Shown: positions 23,345 through 35,797, numbered from the stretch's first letter. The stretch is DNA of 64,000 bases from Aulostomus chinensis (GCA_037954235.1 JBBMOA010000019.1:17299805-17363804), one strand, 5' to 3'. Notes: a model not told the origin generated them from the letters alone. Numbers and translations are program-made.

Positions 23345-23525
23345 GGGATTTGACACAGATTTCCCGTCAGACTCGTTCTCCTCGTAAACACTGGACAGGA
23401 AAAATATATGCAGGTTTATTCAGACGGTCACGACGAGCCGGAGTTGTTCGATCCTATATGTTTGGCTTCGTCAAGGAGGGTGCGAGGGACGCTAAAGCGG
23501 GGAATGTGGTGCGGTGGTAGTGTGT
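23344..23525 (-). promoter_or_regulatory. Predicted WDR5 noncoding first exon and core promoter region
   Basis: The donor at 23342-23343 marks the 3' end of a likely untranslated exon. Upstream on the gene's strand is the NRF1-like palindrome TGCGCATGCGTA at 23525-23536. The transcription start is not determined; this is inference from the splice signal and the site. Confidence 0.4.
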
Positions 23526-23536
23526 GCGCATGCGTA
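23525..23536. promoter_or_regulatory. NRF1-like palindromic site
   Basis: TGCGCATGCGTA differs from the NRF1 consensus TGCGCATGCGCA at one position. NRF1 sites are common in TATA-less promoters of housekeeping genes, which fits WDR5. Confidence 0.5.
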
Positions 23537-24850
23537 ATGTAATCAAATGAAACGGAAAGTAGTGAGGGACAGAAAGTTTTTTTTGTTTGTTGTTTCAGAA
23601 AAACCTCAGGAGAAAAGGTTGGCGTAAAGGACAAGACAAAGAAAAATCTACGATAACTGCCAAAAGTTATAACGTTGGGTTTTCGATTAGTAAAATGGTC
23701 TCTTATTATTTTGTAAGAACACTTCAAGATAATGCTCGATTTGGGTTAAATTTTGTTTTGTATAATTTGGAATAACGGACTATTTTTACTATTAAAGCCA
23801 TCCTCAAAGTAATTGCACTTTGCCTCTAGTAGTCTTACAGAGGTGTTTGGACCTACAATTATTATTATTTTTTAATCTGTGTAAAGCATTTCCACTTTGT
23901 AATTTCAGAATGTAGAAAGAGCCAGCCATATTTAGCCTGAGGCTATTGCTGACTGAAAACTAGCAACAGCAAAATTAAGTCTCCTAAAGGGCCATTTAAT
24001 GAATTTAATCCTTCTTTATTCAGCTATACTATCATATTTAATCCACAAACATTTTGTTTTGAACTAGCACAGACATGTGAATAAGTTGGCACATTCAACA
24101 ACACAGCACCAGAAGGATTTATATTATCTCAAATCAGTGTGTTTGTGGTTTATAGAGCATATGGCTTATGATATGGATGATACACAACTATGTGCTTTAG
24201 AGTTAGCAAACTTCCATTCTTGGACGTTCTGGACGTTGTTAGTCGTGGCCGATGATGGGTTCCGTTAACTTCACACTGCACCTACCTGGCAGATACTTTC
24301 TGCACCCTGGAGTCAAAAAAAAGGAATGCAGGAAGGAAAAAAAGTCACAAATACAAATGACAATAGTCTATAATTCAGTTCAATTATATTTTCCATTAAC
24401 ATATTTTTCTAAAACATCTATGTTCTATAATTTACTGGCTGTCACCTGCTTGTTCACTTCGAATGTACCAAAAAATGACACCCTCCAGAATCATCATGAC
24501 AATGAACACAAGTCTGCCTCCACAGATTCAGTAAAAACTCAACACAGCAACCCCATGAATGAGGGGTGTGTTACACATGGACATGTCTATCGTGTTACAT
24601 TGCCGTTCAACTACGTAACCTTTGCATTCAACTTCTTGTACTTCATGGCATAGCGAGCGAGCGACTGGAGACCGAGAGGTGTGGGCTCGCCGAGACACAA
24701 GATGGCACCACACACCCTTAAGTCTGGTGAACAATCCACATATTCAGTATGTGAGGTGGGGGAACACGTCCTGAAACGGTCCGTGGCTCCACGGTCAGAA
24801 AGTTCACATATTTCTGTTCGCGTCAAGCGGTGCTCCGGGATAGGCTTGGA
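23530..24850. other. Intergenic spacer between divergent WDR5 and BRD3
   Basis: About 1.3 kb of mostly AT-rich DNA between the predicted first exons of WDR5 (minus) and BRD3 (plus). No gene recognised. A YY1-like word, AAGATGGCACC, lies at about 24699-24709. Confidence 0.5.
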
Positions 24851-25010
24851 TTAAGAGACGTTTGCGGGGCGGAGTCGCCCCTTAAAGCGTTTTCTACGGT
24901 AAAATTATGAAAGAGCCTCACTGGCTTAACTTTGTTTTTGTTTTGAACAACCCGCTGTCTCATACGGGACGAGAACTTGGCCTCGGCCGGCCGACGTGAC
25001 TGCAGGTAGT
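24850..25010 (+). promoter_or_regulatory. Predicted BRD3 promoter / untranslated first exon
   Basis: Local GC-rich stretch with GC-box-like GGGGCGGAG at ~24866 and GGCCGGCCGACG at ~24984-24995, followed by a possible donor CTGCAG|GTAGTT at 25005/25006. A plausible acceptor (CCGACAG) for the coding exon lies at 25771-25777. Start and splice choice are inferred only. Confidence 0.3.
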
Positions 25011-25920
25011 TGTAAACTAAAGAGGATGCCTCGGCAATATGTGTGTCTGCTGTCGTCGGCTAGCTAAGCTAAGCTAAGCTAACAACACACCCAGTTAGCT
25101 CTCCGTGCTAAATGCCTACCGCCTGCGGCTTTCGCTCCTTATTATTCCAACCTCCGAGAAATGACTGGCTCCTTCTCTTTCTCTGCCCAGTCACACATTC
25201 GATAACTTAATTTTTGTGAATGGAAGGGATTGATATATCGTTAAATTTACCATTGATCTGAACTTGATATGTAGTTTGGTGACAGAAATATCTAATTTCC
25301 TATTCCTTCTACTAATGTGATAATGAAAGGTGTGCTTAGAAGGCTGCTCGATATTCCGCTGGCACACGTGTGAGCAATAAAACCTTTACATCTAATTGCA
25401 GTGCAAGATGTTTTTTCAATGATTGGAATTCTCGCTAGTACTTGGTTTGCTGCGCACATCACAATGTTTACTTAACCTGCCATTAATGAACGCGCGTAAC
25501 GTCAGCTGTATTTGTAGAAACTTTTATATGACGTCGTGAGCATTTTGAAAGGTGATTTTCAATATTGTTGACAAACTTTAGTAGTTTTTAAAAAAAAAAA
25601 TCCTAATTGTTTTCATTCCTTGACAAAATGTGGGCGCAGTCAGGTATAGTTATTTAGGAAAGCCTAGTATTAGACATAGTTCTTTTGTGCTCTGCGCTTG
25701 CTACTTTCACATATATGATGTGAATGATGGACTGTGCTAAGTATGTACTACGCTGTTGTTACTCTTGGTTCCGACAGGTCGTCTGTGTGGTATGAGGGGA
25801 ACTATGCGTGAGGAGGCCCCTAGTTCCTGTGGTGCCATCTCTCACCTTAAAGGCAAACGCTTCAGACTTTACAGAAGATAACAGAAACCAGCAGAGACAG
25901 ACCGGTCTGATCCTGCGGCC

Positions 25921-28900
25921 ATGATCATGTCAGGGGACATTGACCCCGGTGTCCCACATCTCGAGAATCCTCCACCCCCTGAGGTGACCAATCCCAACAA
26001 ATTAGGCCGGAGGACCAATCAGTTGCAGTTCTTACAGACTGTAGTGGTCAAGAACCTGTGGCGGCACCAGTTCTCATGGCCATTTTACCATCCTGTTGAT
26101 GCAGTGACTCTTAAACTACCAGTGAGTACTGTGCTCGTATGTGTTCTGTGTAGGAATGTTTCAACAAGTCATCATGAATCAATCAGAAGGACCCACAGAG
26201 TCTATATTGCGCTGTTCAAAATCTGGAGAGGACACCTTCCAGTTGGTTCAAAAGAGTTATTCAGATTAACAGGAAAGAATCCAGAGCTCTGGAGATCGTC
26301 TCCCCTACACTGGAGTCAGCACACGCAGATGTGTCGTCCCTGGCGTTGGGGCAAGAAGTCCAACGATCTCACTCTCTCTCCAGGTTTATGTGTTACAAGG
26401 AGGTGCTTACGTGATCGCTTCTGCGTGCAAGTGTGTATTTTTGATCTTCGTGTTATTTTTCAGAATCTTCTGTCTGACCGCGTGCCAGCACCATCTGTTC
26501 CCATCGTAGACTTCTTGTTGCAGCTGTGAAGATCAAAACCTTTCTTTGCCCTGATTCACGACCTTGCTCTTATCTACTTCTGACTCCCACCACTTCATGC
26601 TACCGTAGAAATTCTGTGGACTCTGTTCTGGCTTAATTAGCTTGAAGGAGTGATGCTAGCCATGAGCTACACTCCTGCTATTCCCTGTTGTGACCTTTTC
26701 ACCTGTGTCCACTCTTGTACAATCTGGTCTGTGCTTCACTGCCTTGTGTTTCCTGCACTCTATTTTAAGTAAATGTGTAAATTTAACTACAGTTTAAGCA
26801 AATATATAAATAAATTTATCTGCATCTGGCAAGGTGGCTTTTTGTTTGGTCTACCTGCAAAAACAAAAAAAAAACATGTTACAACTGGCTCAGTGGGATC
26901 CTGGAGCCGGTGAGCCACGCTCCTCTGCAGAAACGTTCTCTGCAGTGACGTGGAGCAGCATATCAGCCAAAAATATGAGCTGATTATCTGAATAACACAC
27001 TTAGGATGCGATGGTCACCATACTGCTTCAATCTTCACACCCATTACCAGTTATCTAGAATAGAAATCATTAAACCAAAAGGAAATGGGCCTTGTAACGA
27101 CGCCTGTCATCTGATTATCTCTGTTGAATGGATCCTGTCAGGAAGAGAGATCGCGTGTCTAAACTGGTGGGGGTGTTGATTTCATCTGAATCTCGATGAC
27201 AACACAACACTCTGAGTACGGAGTCTTTAGATCGATAACTCTCAGTCTCATACAGTTTCATAACAGCAACTTTGGTAACACAAACTTGTCACTTTATCAC
27301 TGCAGTTCTAGTTTGCCAAGATAGTGTTTTAATAACGACTTATAATTTGGAAATGCTAATTGTTCACTAATTTAAAAGGGCCTTTTTTGTAAAAGGAGGT
27401 GGACTATCCAGCATGGGGGGAGGGGGTGACCCACCATTTCTAAATATTCCGACACTGTCCAGAGGAGTCACACACTTGTATTTGGTGGAAGAGCCAAATG
27501 TGACAACAGCAACTATAGGGGTTTACAGGTAAATGATTTTAGTGGCGTGACGTTTTGTTTTTTTTCCTTCGGCAATTTTATTATAACCATTTATTTTCTA
27601 AGCTATGATATTAATAATAACCAGATTACAGTTAACTGGAATTGTGGAAGTGACAAGAATTGTGTTGAAATGCAGCAATCGTGCATGAATAATCTTATCC
27701 CATCAGAAATTGTGTATTTTTGTTGTAAAAAGTAAAGCGGCAGTCACTTGACTCTTTCTGTCTAAACCAGGATTATCATAAGATCATCACATCTCCCATG
27801 GACCTGGGCACCATCAAGAAACGGCTGGAGAACAACTACTACTGGAGCGCCAGTGAATGTTTGCAGGACTTCAACACCATGTTCACCAACTGCTACATCT
27901 ACAACAAGGTGAGGCTGGTCATGGTTGGACACCAGCTTGCCTGGCTGACCCCAGCTCCTCGTTGATATCCCCCTGTTCTCTAGCCGACAGACGACATCGT
28001 GCTGATGGCTCTCGCCTTGGAGAAGATTTACTTGCAGAAAGTGGCCCAGATGCCTCAGAACGAAGTGGAGATTTTACCTCAGGCAGCCAGAGGGAAGGGC
28101 AAGAAAGGCACCAACGCAGGTGATGAATTATTATTTACATGAAAGCTACGCTAGGCTGCAGCAGCGAACGGAGACCACCGGGGGAAGACGTTTGTAATTG
28201 GTAGTGTGATCTGTAGTAGACGTGCTGCAGGGACTAATAGAGCTCCTGCACTCCCGGGACGAGAAATAAATAAGAGAAAATGCTATAAAAGATGTGAAAT
28301 GAACTCCTAAGAAAGAATAATGACATTTGAGGACACTATAAAGAGACAGTTAATTATTTCAGGCACTGGCATGAATAATTTCCATCAGCTATTTATTGGA
28401 GCACTATTTCAGAATGGTCCGTGTGGTTTTATACCTCTGCGATAGCAGAGGGCCTCAAAATATAGATCTCAGTGTATCAATTAGGGACAATGTTATTGTC
28501 TTTGTTTCTTGAGTCATTTATAAGCGTGTGAAAAGCACAATATCAATGGGGAAAGAAAAGAAGGACTTGTATTTTGCAAACCGAAGAAAGAGGAAAACTG
28601 TCGATCTAAAGAATGGATTTGTTTTGATTAATTTGTGTTAATGTAGGTGGGCAGGATGGAAGTGTCACCTCAAGTCTTCCTGATTCAACACCGCCATCAC
28701 AGCCAACTCTCAGCCACTCAGCTTCCAGCACATCATCCACTTCCACGCAGACATCACACACCGCCATAAAAGTGAGTCACCATACCCTATTGTTTAGGAG
28801 CGCAGGGAGAACTTTTCCTCATTGTTTTTTTTCCTAATCAACATAGAAGAAAGGACTGAAGAGGAGGGAAGACGCAGCGACTGACACACGAAGCGGTCAG

Positions 28901-31900
28901 AGTGATTTATGGGAGAGCAAGCGGAGACGTGAGAGTGCGGGCCGAGCTGTCCTGCTTCCTAAGAACTACTTTGAAGAAAAGGTGTCACCACCGCTGGGAC
29001 TAGAACAGAGCCCGCTGAGTGACCAGCTCAAGTTCTGCAGCGACATTCTGAAGGAACTGCTCTCCAAGAAACACTCGGCCTACGCCTGGCCATTCTACTA
29101 CCCCGTCGACGTTAAAGCTCTGGGGCTCCACGATTACCATGACATCATCAAATACCCCATGGATCTTGGAACTGTCAAAGTATTTCACCATATACTATGG
29201 GTTCAGAAAGTATTCAGACCCCTTCACTTTTTTCACATTGTTATGTTGCAGCTTTATGCTAAAATCATTTAAATTCATTTTCCCCCCTCAGTCTACACTC
29301 AATACCCCATAATGACAAAGTGAAACCAGAATTTTTTGAAACTTTTGCAAATTCAAAATGAAAAACTGAAATATCACACTTTCATAAGTATTCAGACCCT
29401 TTACTCAGTACTTAGTTGAAGCACCTTTGGCAGCGAATACGGCCTCCAGTCTTCTTGGGTATGAGATGACAAGATTTGCACTCCTGGATTTGGGGTTTTT
29501 CTGCCAGTCCCCTCTGCAGATCCTCTCATGCTCTGTCAGGTTGAATGGAGACTGTTGGTACACTGTCATTTTCAGGTCTCTCCAGAGATGTTCGATGGGT
29601 TCAAGTCAGGGCTCTGGCTGGGCCACTCGAGGACATTCACAGAGTTGTCCCTGAGCCACTCCTCGGTGTCTTGGCTGTGTGCTTTGGGTCATTGTCCTGT
29701 TGGAAGGTGAACCGCCAGCCCAGTCTGAGGTCCTGAGCGCTCTGGATCAGGTTTTCATTAAGTATATCTCTGTGCTTCGTTCCGTTCAGCTCTCCCTCAA
29801 CCCTGACCAGTCTCTCAGTCCCTGCTGCAGAAAAACACCCCACAGCATGATGCTTCCCCCACCATGCTTCGCTGTTGGGATGGTACTTGGCATGTGATGA
29901 GCCGTGCCTGGTTTCCTCCAGACATGACGCTTAGAATTAAGGTCAAGTAGTTCAAGCCTGGTTTCATCAGACCAGAGAATCTTGTTTCTCATGGTCTGAG
30001 AGTCCTTTAGGTGCTTTCTTGTGAACTCCAAGCAGGCTTTCCTGTGTCTTTTATTGAGGAGAGGCTTCCATCTGGCCGCTCTGCCCTAAAGCCTAGATTG
30101 ATGGAATGATGCAGTGATGGTTGTCCTTCTGGAAGTTTCTCCCATCTCCTCATCCCCATCTCTGGAGCTCAGCCAGAGTGACCATCGGGTTCTTGGTCAG
30201 CTCTCTTAACAAGGCCCTTCTCCCCGATTGCTCAGTTAGGCTGGGCAGCCGGCTCTAGGAAGAGTCCTGGTTGTTCCAAACTTCTTCCATTTAAGAATTA
30301 TGGAGGCCACTGTGCTCTTGGGAACCTTCAATGCAGCAGAAATTTTTTTGTAGCCTTCCCCACATCTGTGCCTCGACACTGAAGCTGCAACATAACAAAA
30401 TGTGAAAAAAGTGAAGGGGTCTGAATACTTTCTGAGCCCATTGTAATTACTACAAATACTTCATTTTTGAACGTGCCTTCACATCAGTGTTTGATCTTTA
30501 AATTTTTTTTTCTTCTACAGAAAAAAATGGATCGCAGAGAGTATCAGGATGCCCAGAGTTTTGCTGCAGATGTCAGGTTAATCTTTTCAAACTGCTACAA
30601 GTACAACCCTCCAGAACACGCCGTCGTCAACATGGCCAGGGAACTTCAGGTATGATGTCAGATGTATCCAACGGGTTTTTCCAGTTCTCATAAACCATCT
30701 TTACATTTTTCTATCCGATGCATTTGCTTCAGCGAGTGTTCGAGAAGAGGTTTGCCACGATGCCAGATGAGCCTGTTGAGCCGACGTCTGCGGCGAGTGC
30801 CACTTCTGCACACAGTTCGAGTCATGGGGGAATAAGTGGAACAGGATCCTCGTCAAGCGTGGACAAATCCGACACAGTTAAACATCAGGCTGGCCGGCTG
30901 GCTGACTTACAAGAACAGGTGGGTTCCTGCGTGGTTCTGTTTAGAAGAGGAGAAGGATGGCTTCTTTCCTGAGCTGAAAGGTCGGTGTCCTCCCAAATGC
31001 CAGCAGGGGAAGATTTGTTAAATGTGTTGCCCACTTTTTGGAAACTTTGCTTATTTGCCATCTTCCTCAGAGCCAAACAAAAAGATGCATATTGAAATCT
31101 TTCAAAGAGAAAAATGAATAAGTTGGTAGATGTGAAAATAGGCTGATAAAAGCAGAAACAATCTGACATAAGAAATGCTAAAATCATATAAAATAATATA
31201 GATGTTGAAAAAGTACATTTATGTGGCCATATTTTAGAAATTAAATACACAGCGGGGAGGAACAGATAATTGCTCACTTTTTTGCCCCCCCCCCCCCGGT
31301 TTTTGTTTTTTTTTCTCTTTTGGGATATTTTAAATTTAACAGCTCTGATCAGGTCCTTTAGGGCTGATCAGTGAAAGCAGTATCTGCCGATACCGATCAC
31401 AGATCAATGGATGTATTATCTATCATGTAGGGACATATCGTTAACTGACGACTGCTTATTTTGACAGCAGACGCTGCACCACCAGCTCCCTCGCCGCTCG
31501 CCGACTACACTTGGTGAATATTTAAGAGGAACTCATGAAGAACTGATCAAGTTACTTTCCCTGATAATGAAATAGAATCTTTTGAAAAAAATCTGAAAAA
31601 TGGTAAATGTGGAAAACAACATGTTGGAACAATTTATGTGTACTGAGGCGTGTCCATTTTGGCAGAAGGTGCATCAAGCTGCACAGAACCGATCGAGTCA
31701 GACAGGAAGTCCTCTGGAATGCCATTGTCCATCCATCCATTTTCTACCTCTTATCCTGTTAAGGGTTATGGGGGGGGGGGGGGGGGGGGGGCTGGAGCCT
31801 ATCCCAGCAGCCTTCAGGTGAGAGGCGGGGTTCACCCTGGACAGGTCACCAGTCCATCACAGGACCAACACATAGAGACAGACAACCATTCACTCTCACA

Positions 31901-33011
31901 GTCACACCTATAGTCAATTTAGAGTATCAATCAGCCTCGTCCTCTCTTGATGTCTTTGGACTGTGGAGGAAGCTGGAGTACCAGAGAGAACCCACACAGG
32001 AACAGGGAGAACATGGAGACTCCACACAGAGAGATCCCGTGCCTGAGCTGGGACTCAAACCACTGAACCACTGCACCACCCAAATGCCATTGTATACCTG
32101 GTCAGTTTTCAAAATAAAACACTGGATCACCACTTCTGATGAGACAACCAACCACATTATTTACAGATGGCACCTGGCGATTACCATCAGTGGTGGATTG
32201 ATCAGTGCAATTACAAATGAGCTATTTTTTGGGCTCCTGGCCTCTCCCTTGTTCTTCTAATATAGTCACGTGGCGCCACACTAAGTCCTACCTGTTGGTA
32301 TTCTTCACAGCTTAAAGCTGTTCATGAACAGCTCGCCACACTCTCTGAAGTTTCTGGGAGGCCAAAGATGAAAAATGAGAAGGACGAGACGAAGAATGAC
32401 CGGGGGGATAAAAGCAGTCTCATTTGCAAATGTGTCGGGTATGAAGTTTTATCTAGCTGATGAGCTTTACATCCATCGCGTCCCCTCTACTTAGACCTTT
32501 GACTGTGTCGTCTTGAATTTCAGGCCGTCTTGGAAGGGAAACAAAGACTGTGATTCAGATGAGGAATCTCTGGAAATGACATACGATGAGAAGCACCAAC
32601 TGAGCCTGGACATCAACCGGTTACCGGGCATAAAGCTAGGCAGGGTGGTCCACATCATTCAGACGAGAGAGCCCTCCATGTGTGAGTCCAACCCAGATGA
32701 GATCGAGATCGACTTCGAGATACTGAAGCCATCAACTCTGCGTGAGCTGGAGCAGTACGTCAAGTCTTGTCTCTACAAGAAGTTTAAGAAATTTCAGAGT
32801 AAGTACAAATCATATCTGACATTTTCCTTTTCATTATTTAATATTAATGATTTTTTTAAAAAAATGGACTTCCGGGAACTGAAAGTTTGCATTCAGTGAT
32901 TGTGTTTCCTTGATCTTTCCAGAGAAAAGCTGTCAAGCTGCGTCTCATCACGCTGGCAGCATCAGCTCCTCGGATTCTCTTTCCAGTAGCTCCACTGACT
33001 CCAGCTCATGA
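25921..33011 (+). CDS. brd3: BET-family double bromodomain protein, BRD3-like, complete but short
   Basis: Chromatin reader of acetylated histones; the ET domain recruits partners. Ten coding exons: 25921-26121, 27771-27908, 27984-28119, 28647-28771, 28847-29179, 30521-30649, 30733-30918, 32311-32438, 32524-32798, 32923-33011. Phases are continuous and sum to 1740 bp (579 aa; human BRD3 has 726). BD1 is at ~36-145 with WPF shelf 53-55 and the acetyl-lysine Asn of YIYNK at 112. BD2 is at ~258-365 with WPF 281-283 and the Asn of YKYNPP at 340. The ET domain is at ~477-550 (YDEKHQLSLDINRLPG). The linkers are much shorter than usual, the Lys-rich block after LADLQEQLKAVHEQL is nearly gone, and the protein ends in a short Ser-rich tail. 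Named BRD3 from WDR5/VAV2 neighbours; sequence alone would only say BET. ATG at 25927 is an alternative start. Confidence 0.93.
29195..30443 (-). mobile_element. Tc1/mariner transposon copy with TIRs and TA duplication
   Basis: A 1249-bp insertion bounded by TA dinucleotides (29193-29194 and 30444-30445). The terminal inverted repeats are about 55-60 bp: the left end begins CTATGGGTTCAGAAAGTATT and the right end, reversed, begins CAATGGGCTCAGAAAGTATT; both continue with CAGACCCCTTCACTTTTTTC. It sits in the BRD3 intron between exons 28847-29179 and 30521-30649, in opposite orientation to the gene. Confidence 0.95.
29637..30031 (-). pseudogene. Broken Tc1-like transposase
   Basis: Two overlapping minus-strand frames carry Tc1 transposase pieces: 29786-30031 (KILWSDETRLELLD, KHGGGSIMLWG; the first DDE aspartate is in SDET) and 29637-29843 (FTFQQDNDPKHTAK; the second aspartate is in QDND). 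The two pieces are in different frames, so at least one frameshift separates them. The N-terminal DNA-binding part has no intact frame. Inactive. Confidence 0.85.
31729..32082 (-). mobile_element. tRNA-headed SINE, full length, with 11-bp target duplication
   Basis: Inserted in the BRD3 intron 30919-32310 in antisense. Flanked by perfect direct repeats AATGCCATTGT at 31718-31728 and 32083-32093. The reverse strand starts with a worn tRNA-like head (GTGGTGCAGTGGTTCAGTGG) and ends in ATGGATGGATGG. It carries a 22-G run at 31770-31791. Its open frames are not coding. Confidence 0.85.
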
Positions 33012-33450
33012 CAACTCTAGTATTTGTATTTCTACTTCTGCCAGTTTTTGTTTTGTTTTGTCTCCTGCTGTCAAGAAGACCTTTGTTGGAAAAGGAGATA
33101 CCTGATTTATGTGTGCAGATCATGAACAAAGGGAAACAACTATCATTTTTTTAGACCACTTAAAATTTAAACTCTTTGCCTCTAATTATGATGTTGTTCT
33201 GATCCTCAGACAGTTGCACTAACAAACACTTAATCTCGTTAAATATCACCCCCCCACACACACACTGCAAGACTGTATTTTGCCTCACTCTGTTTGTGGT
33301 TAGTCACTAATGTGATATACAGGGTTGTTACGTTTCAAAGTGCCTTCTGTCCATTATTGATCATCTACATCCTCTTAAGGTAACACAAATTCATCTGTTT
33401 CCGGTTGGTTTATTTATTTTTGCTAATAAAAATGTAAAAAATATTGTCAA
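33012..33450 (+). other. BRD3 3' UTR
   Basis: Noncoding stretch after the TGA at 33009-33011. A consensus AATAAA lies at 33425-33430, followed by A/T-rich and GT-containing sequence, giving a short ~430-bp UTR. Confidence 0.6.
33425..33430 (+). terminator. BRD3 polyadenylation signal AATAAA
   Basis: First consensus hexamer in the region after the BRD3 stop codon, followed by TTGTTGTG-type GU-rich sequence within 50 bp. Confidence 0.6.
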
Positions 33451-34819
33451 GTTTTTATTAGTAATATAGTTTTTGTTGTGCTTTTTAAAAACCATAGTCT
33501 CCATAACTTTGTCCCTGCTTAAGCTGGTGTGCAGAACCAGCCAGTGTCCTGAACGACTGGTTGAGCACCGCTGCAGTTCAGGAATCAGCCAGTAGATGGC
33601 AGTCATGCTATTTGACATTATTTTTAATTGTGCATTGCATGAGAAAGCCTGTGGCCATGGGCTTTAGGGAACATATTCTTGTTATATTACTGCTACCTGT
33701 TAATTCACTTACATCATGTCACAGCTGCTTAGGAGAAATGCAGCCGAAAGTACATTTAATTAAGCGTAAACCACTGAAAACCTCAAGAAAGCAGCCAACT
33801 AAAGTGATTCACGCAGGATACGTTCTCGAACGTCTGTCCTGGAAAAAGGATTTTATGTGCTTAATTATGTGCAGGGAAGCAAAAGTGGAAATATACACTG
33901 TAGTTCTTTCATCATTTCATATGCCATTTGCTTACACCGGGCATGTTGCACTGTGGCTCTGTCGCCCGCGTTCCCATCATGCCACATGAAACATGCTACC
34001 CAACAACCTTGGGGTATGATGGATCAATGCCACAACTTCAGTGACAACTAGTCGTTCCTGTCCCTTCAGGTCATTGCTCACAACGCATGAATCCAATGAT
34101 AAAAAAAAAAAACATGCGTGCAACTTTCCAGACTGTGGGCCTTGATAAATGAATCTCCCCTTTTCATTTTCTTTTCACCGCCGTGTGCAAAAACATCAGC
34201 GGAGAGAATATAAATTCAATAAATGTGGTTTCACGATGTCGATTTGAATCAGATGTGTTACTGGATGCCCTGCACATGCACGCACTTCTGTTCAGTCAAC
34301 GATTTATGCTAATGTGACATATTAGGAATCTTAATTGCAAATTAGCTGATAATAAGGTTCTTAATAAAGTAGAATACTCTATTTGTAACAGAGTTTATGG
34401 TGCTTATTAATCTGTTTTACACTCATTAGTTATCCACGAGGAGAATTTGCTGAGCATGATCTTTAACAGCGCTGCACTGAAAGCTCATTACTGGGTAGTA
34501 GGGCTGGATCAGCTATAGGTGCTGCATGCCTGCACGACACACACACACACACACACACACACGCATTGTTAGCACCTGTGCGATTTTTTTTTTTAAACCT
34601 TTGTTCATTGGCTGAGCATCTTAAACATATAGAGGAGATAAACCTTGTTTCTCTGTGCCAGGAGATTAGTATTATCATCTCACAGACATACAGTACAAAC
34701 AAGCCAGGGTTTCTTTTTCCACTGACAGAGCGATGATGGGTTTAGCCAAATCTGTGCTGGCAAAGCACAATGGAGGAACATCTGGCTGTGGAAGAAGAGG
34801 TTGAGGGAACACAAGATGG

Positions 34820-35200
34820 TTTGGTTAATTTAAGGAAACAAAGGTCTTTTTTGTTGTTGTTGTTGTTGTTGGGGAAATAAATCTTCTTGTTTAGTTTTAA
34901 GAAACAAAACTACTTTGTTAAATCTGGCAACAGCCTACTAGGTTAAGTTTATGATACAAAACTGCTTCAGGTTTTGGCAGAAAGCCAGTAAGAATGCATG
35001 TCTATGTGAGAAAGGGTTTAGGCAACAAATTATGTTATTAAATTGACACAATAAAACTGTGTGGTTACATTTAGGAAATAAAAATATTCGATCGGGGTTA
35101 GGGTTCGACCACAAAACTACTTGGTCAGGCTAACGGCACAAAGCTGGTTGATTCGGGTTTAGGGTTAGGCAACAAAACTTCACGGTAAAATTGAGGGAAA
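34820..35200. repeat. Degenerate tandem repeat with GGTTTAGGCAACAAAACT-type units
   Basis: Recurrent words such as TTTAGGAAATAAA, TTTAGGCAACAAA, GGTTAGGCAACAAAACT, ACTACTTTGTTA and ACTACTTGGTCAGG follow one another at roughly 30-45-bp spacing, interrupted by GTT repeats (34852-34871). The units are strongly diverged. Confidence 0.55.
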
Positions 35201-35754
35201 CAAGGTTTCACAACATGAACTCGTCAGAAACCCTTGGAGCCAAACATCCTCCACACACTGTTTCTGTCACTTCCTTTCAGCCACAGAGACTGCGCCAAGC
35301 TTCTGTCAGAGCACAAGCGGCATTAACCTGCCTTCTGTTTTATCTGATCAGAACTGGACTGCTCTAAATCCTCATATTGGGGATCTCACATGTGTCAAAG
35401 ACTCAGTCATGATAGGATCTCACTCATCTTTAATACATTTATTCCAAGCAGCGCTCAAGTATATTTCTCAAATAATGCAAAAATGAAACACTTGCGTGTT
35501 TATTTCTTGGATATCATCTGTTCTTTGTCAGTCAAGTGCATGAACTGACCTGAAAGACGAAGCCAACAGAGGATATTTCCTGCGGCTCTGACTGAATCGA
35601 GTTTGACCCTCTCCCTATCTGTCTAGACAGGATTCAAAACAAAAATATGTTATTTTCCTGTGGCAATGCTGTTTTTCAAATCACAATGACATTTACATAT
35701 TGATGTAGCTATGTGAACACTTATCTTTAAGACCACAGCGTGGTACTTTTACCA

Positions 35755-35755
<1 letters not shown>

Positions 35756-35792
<37 letters not shown>
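35756..35792. repeat. (AC)n microsatellite
   Basis: About 18 AC units in intergenic DNA. Confidence 0.95.

Positions 35793-35797
<5 letters not shown>

Noticed and set aside
25921..26529. A 202-codon single-exon BRD3 isoform running through 26,122
   Set aside because: Similarity to BET proteins stops exactly at the GTGAGT donor after 26,121 and resumes at 27,771 with the expected DYHKII; the extension is intron read-through.
331..33011. Assignment as the MHC-linked pair RXRB/BRD2
   Set aside because: WDR5 lies between them and VAV2 follows, which matches the RXRA/BRD3 block and not the MHC block.
33561..33989. 142-codon open frame after BRD3
   Set aside because: No recognisable domain, no splice or promoter context, and composition like the surrounding intergenic DNA.
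34820..35200. Interstitial telomeric repeat
   Set aside because: Only isolated TTAGGG words occur, in a longer degenerate unit; no run of consecutive TTAGGG.
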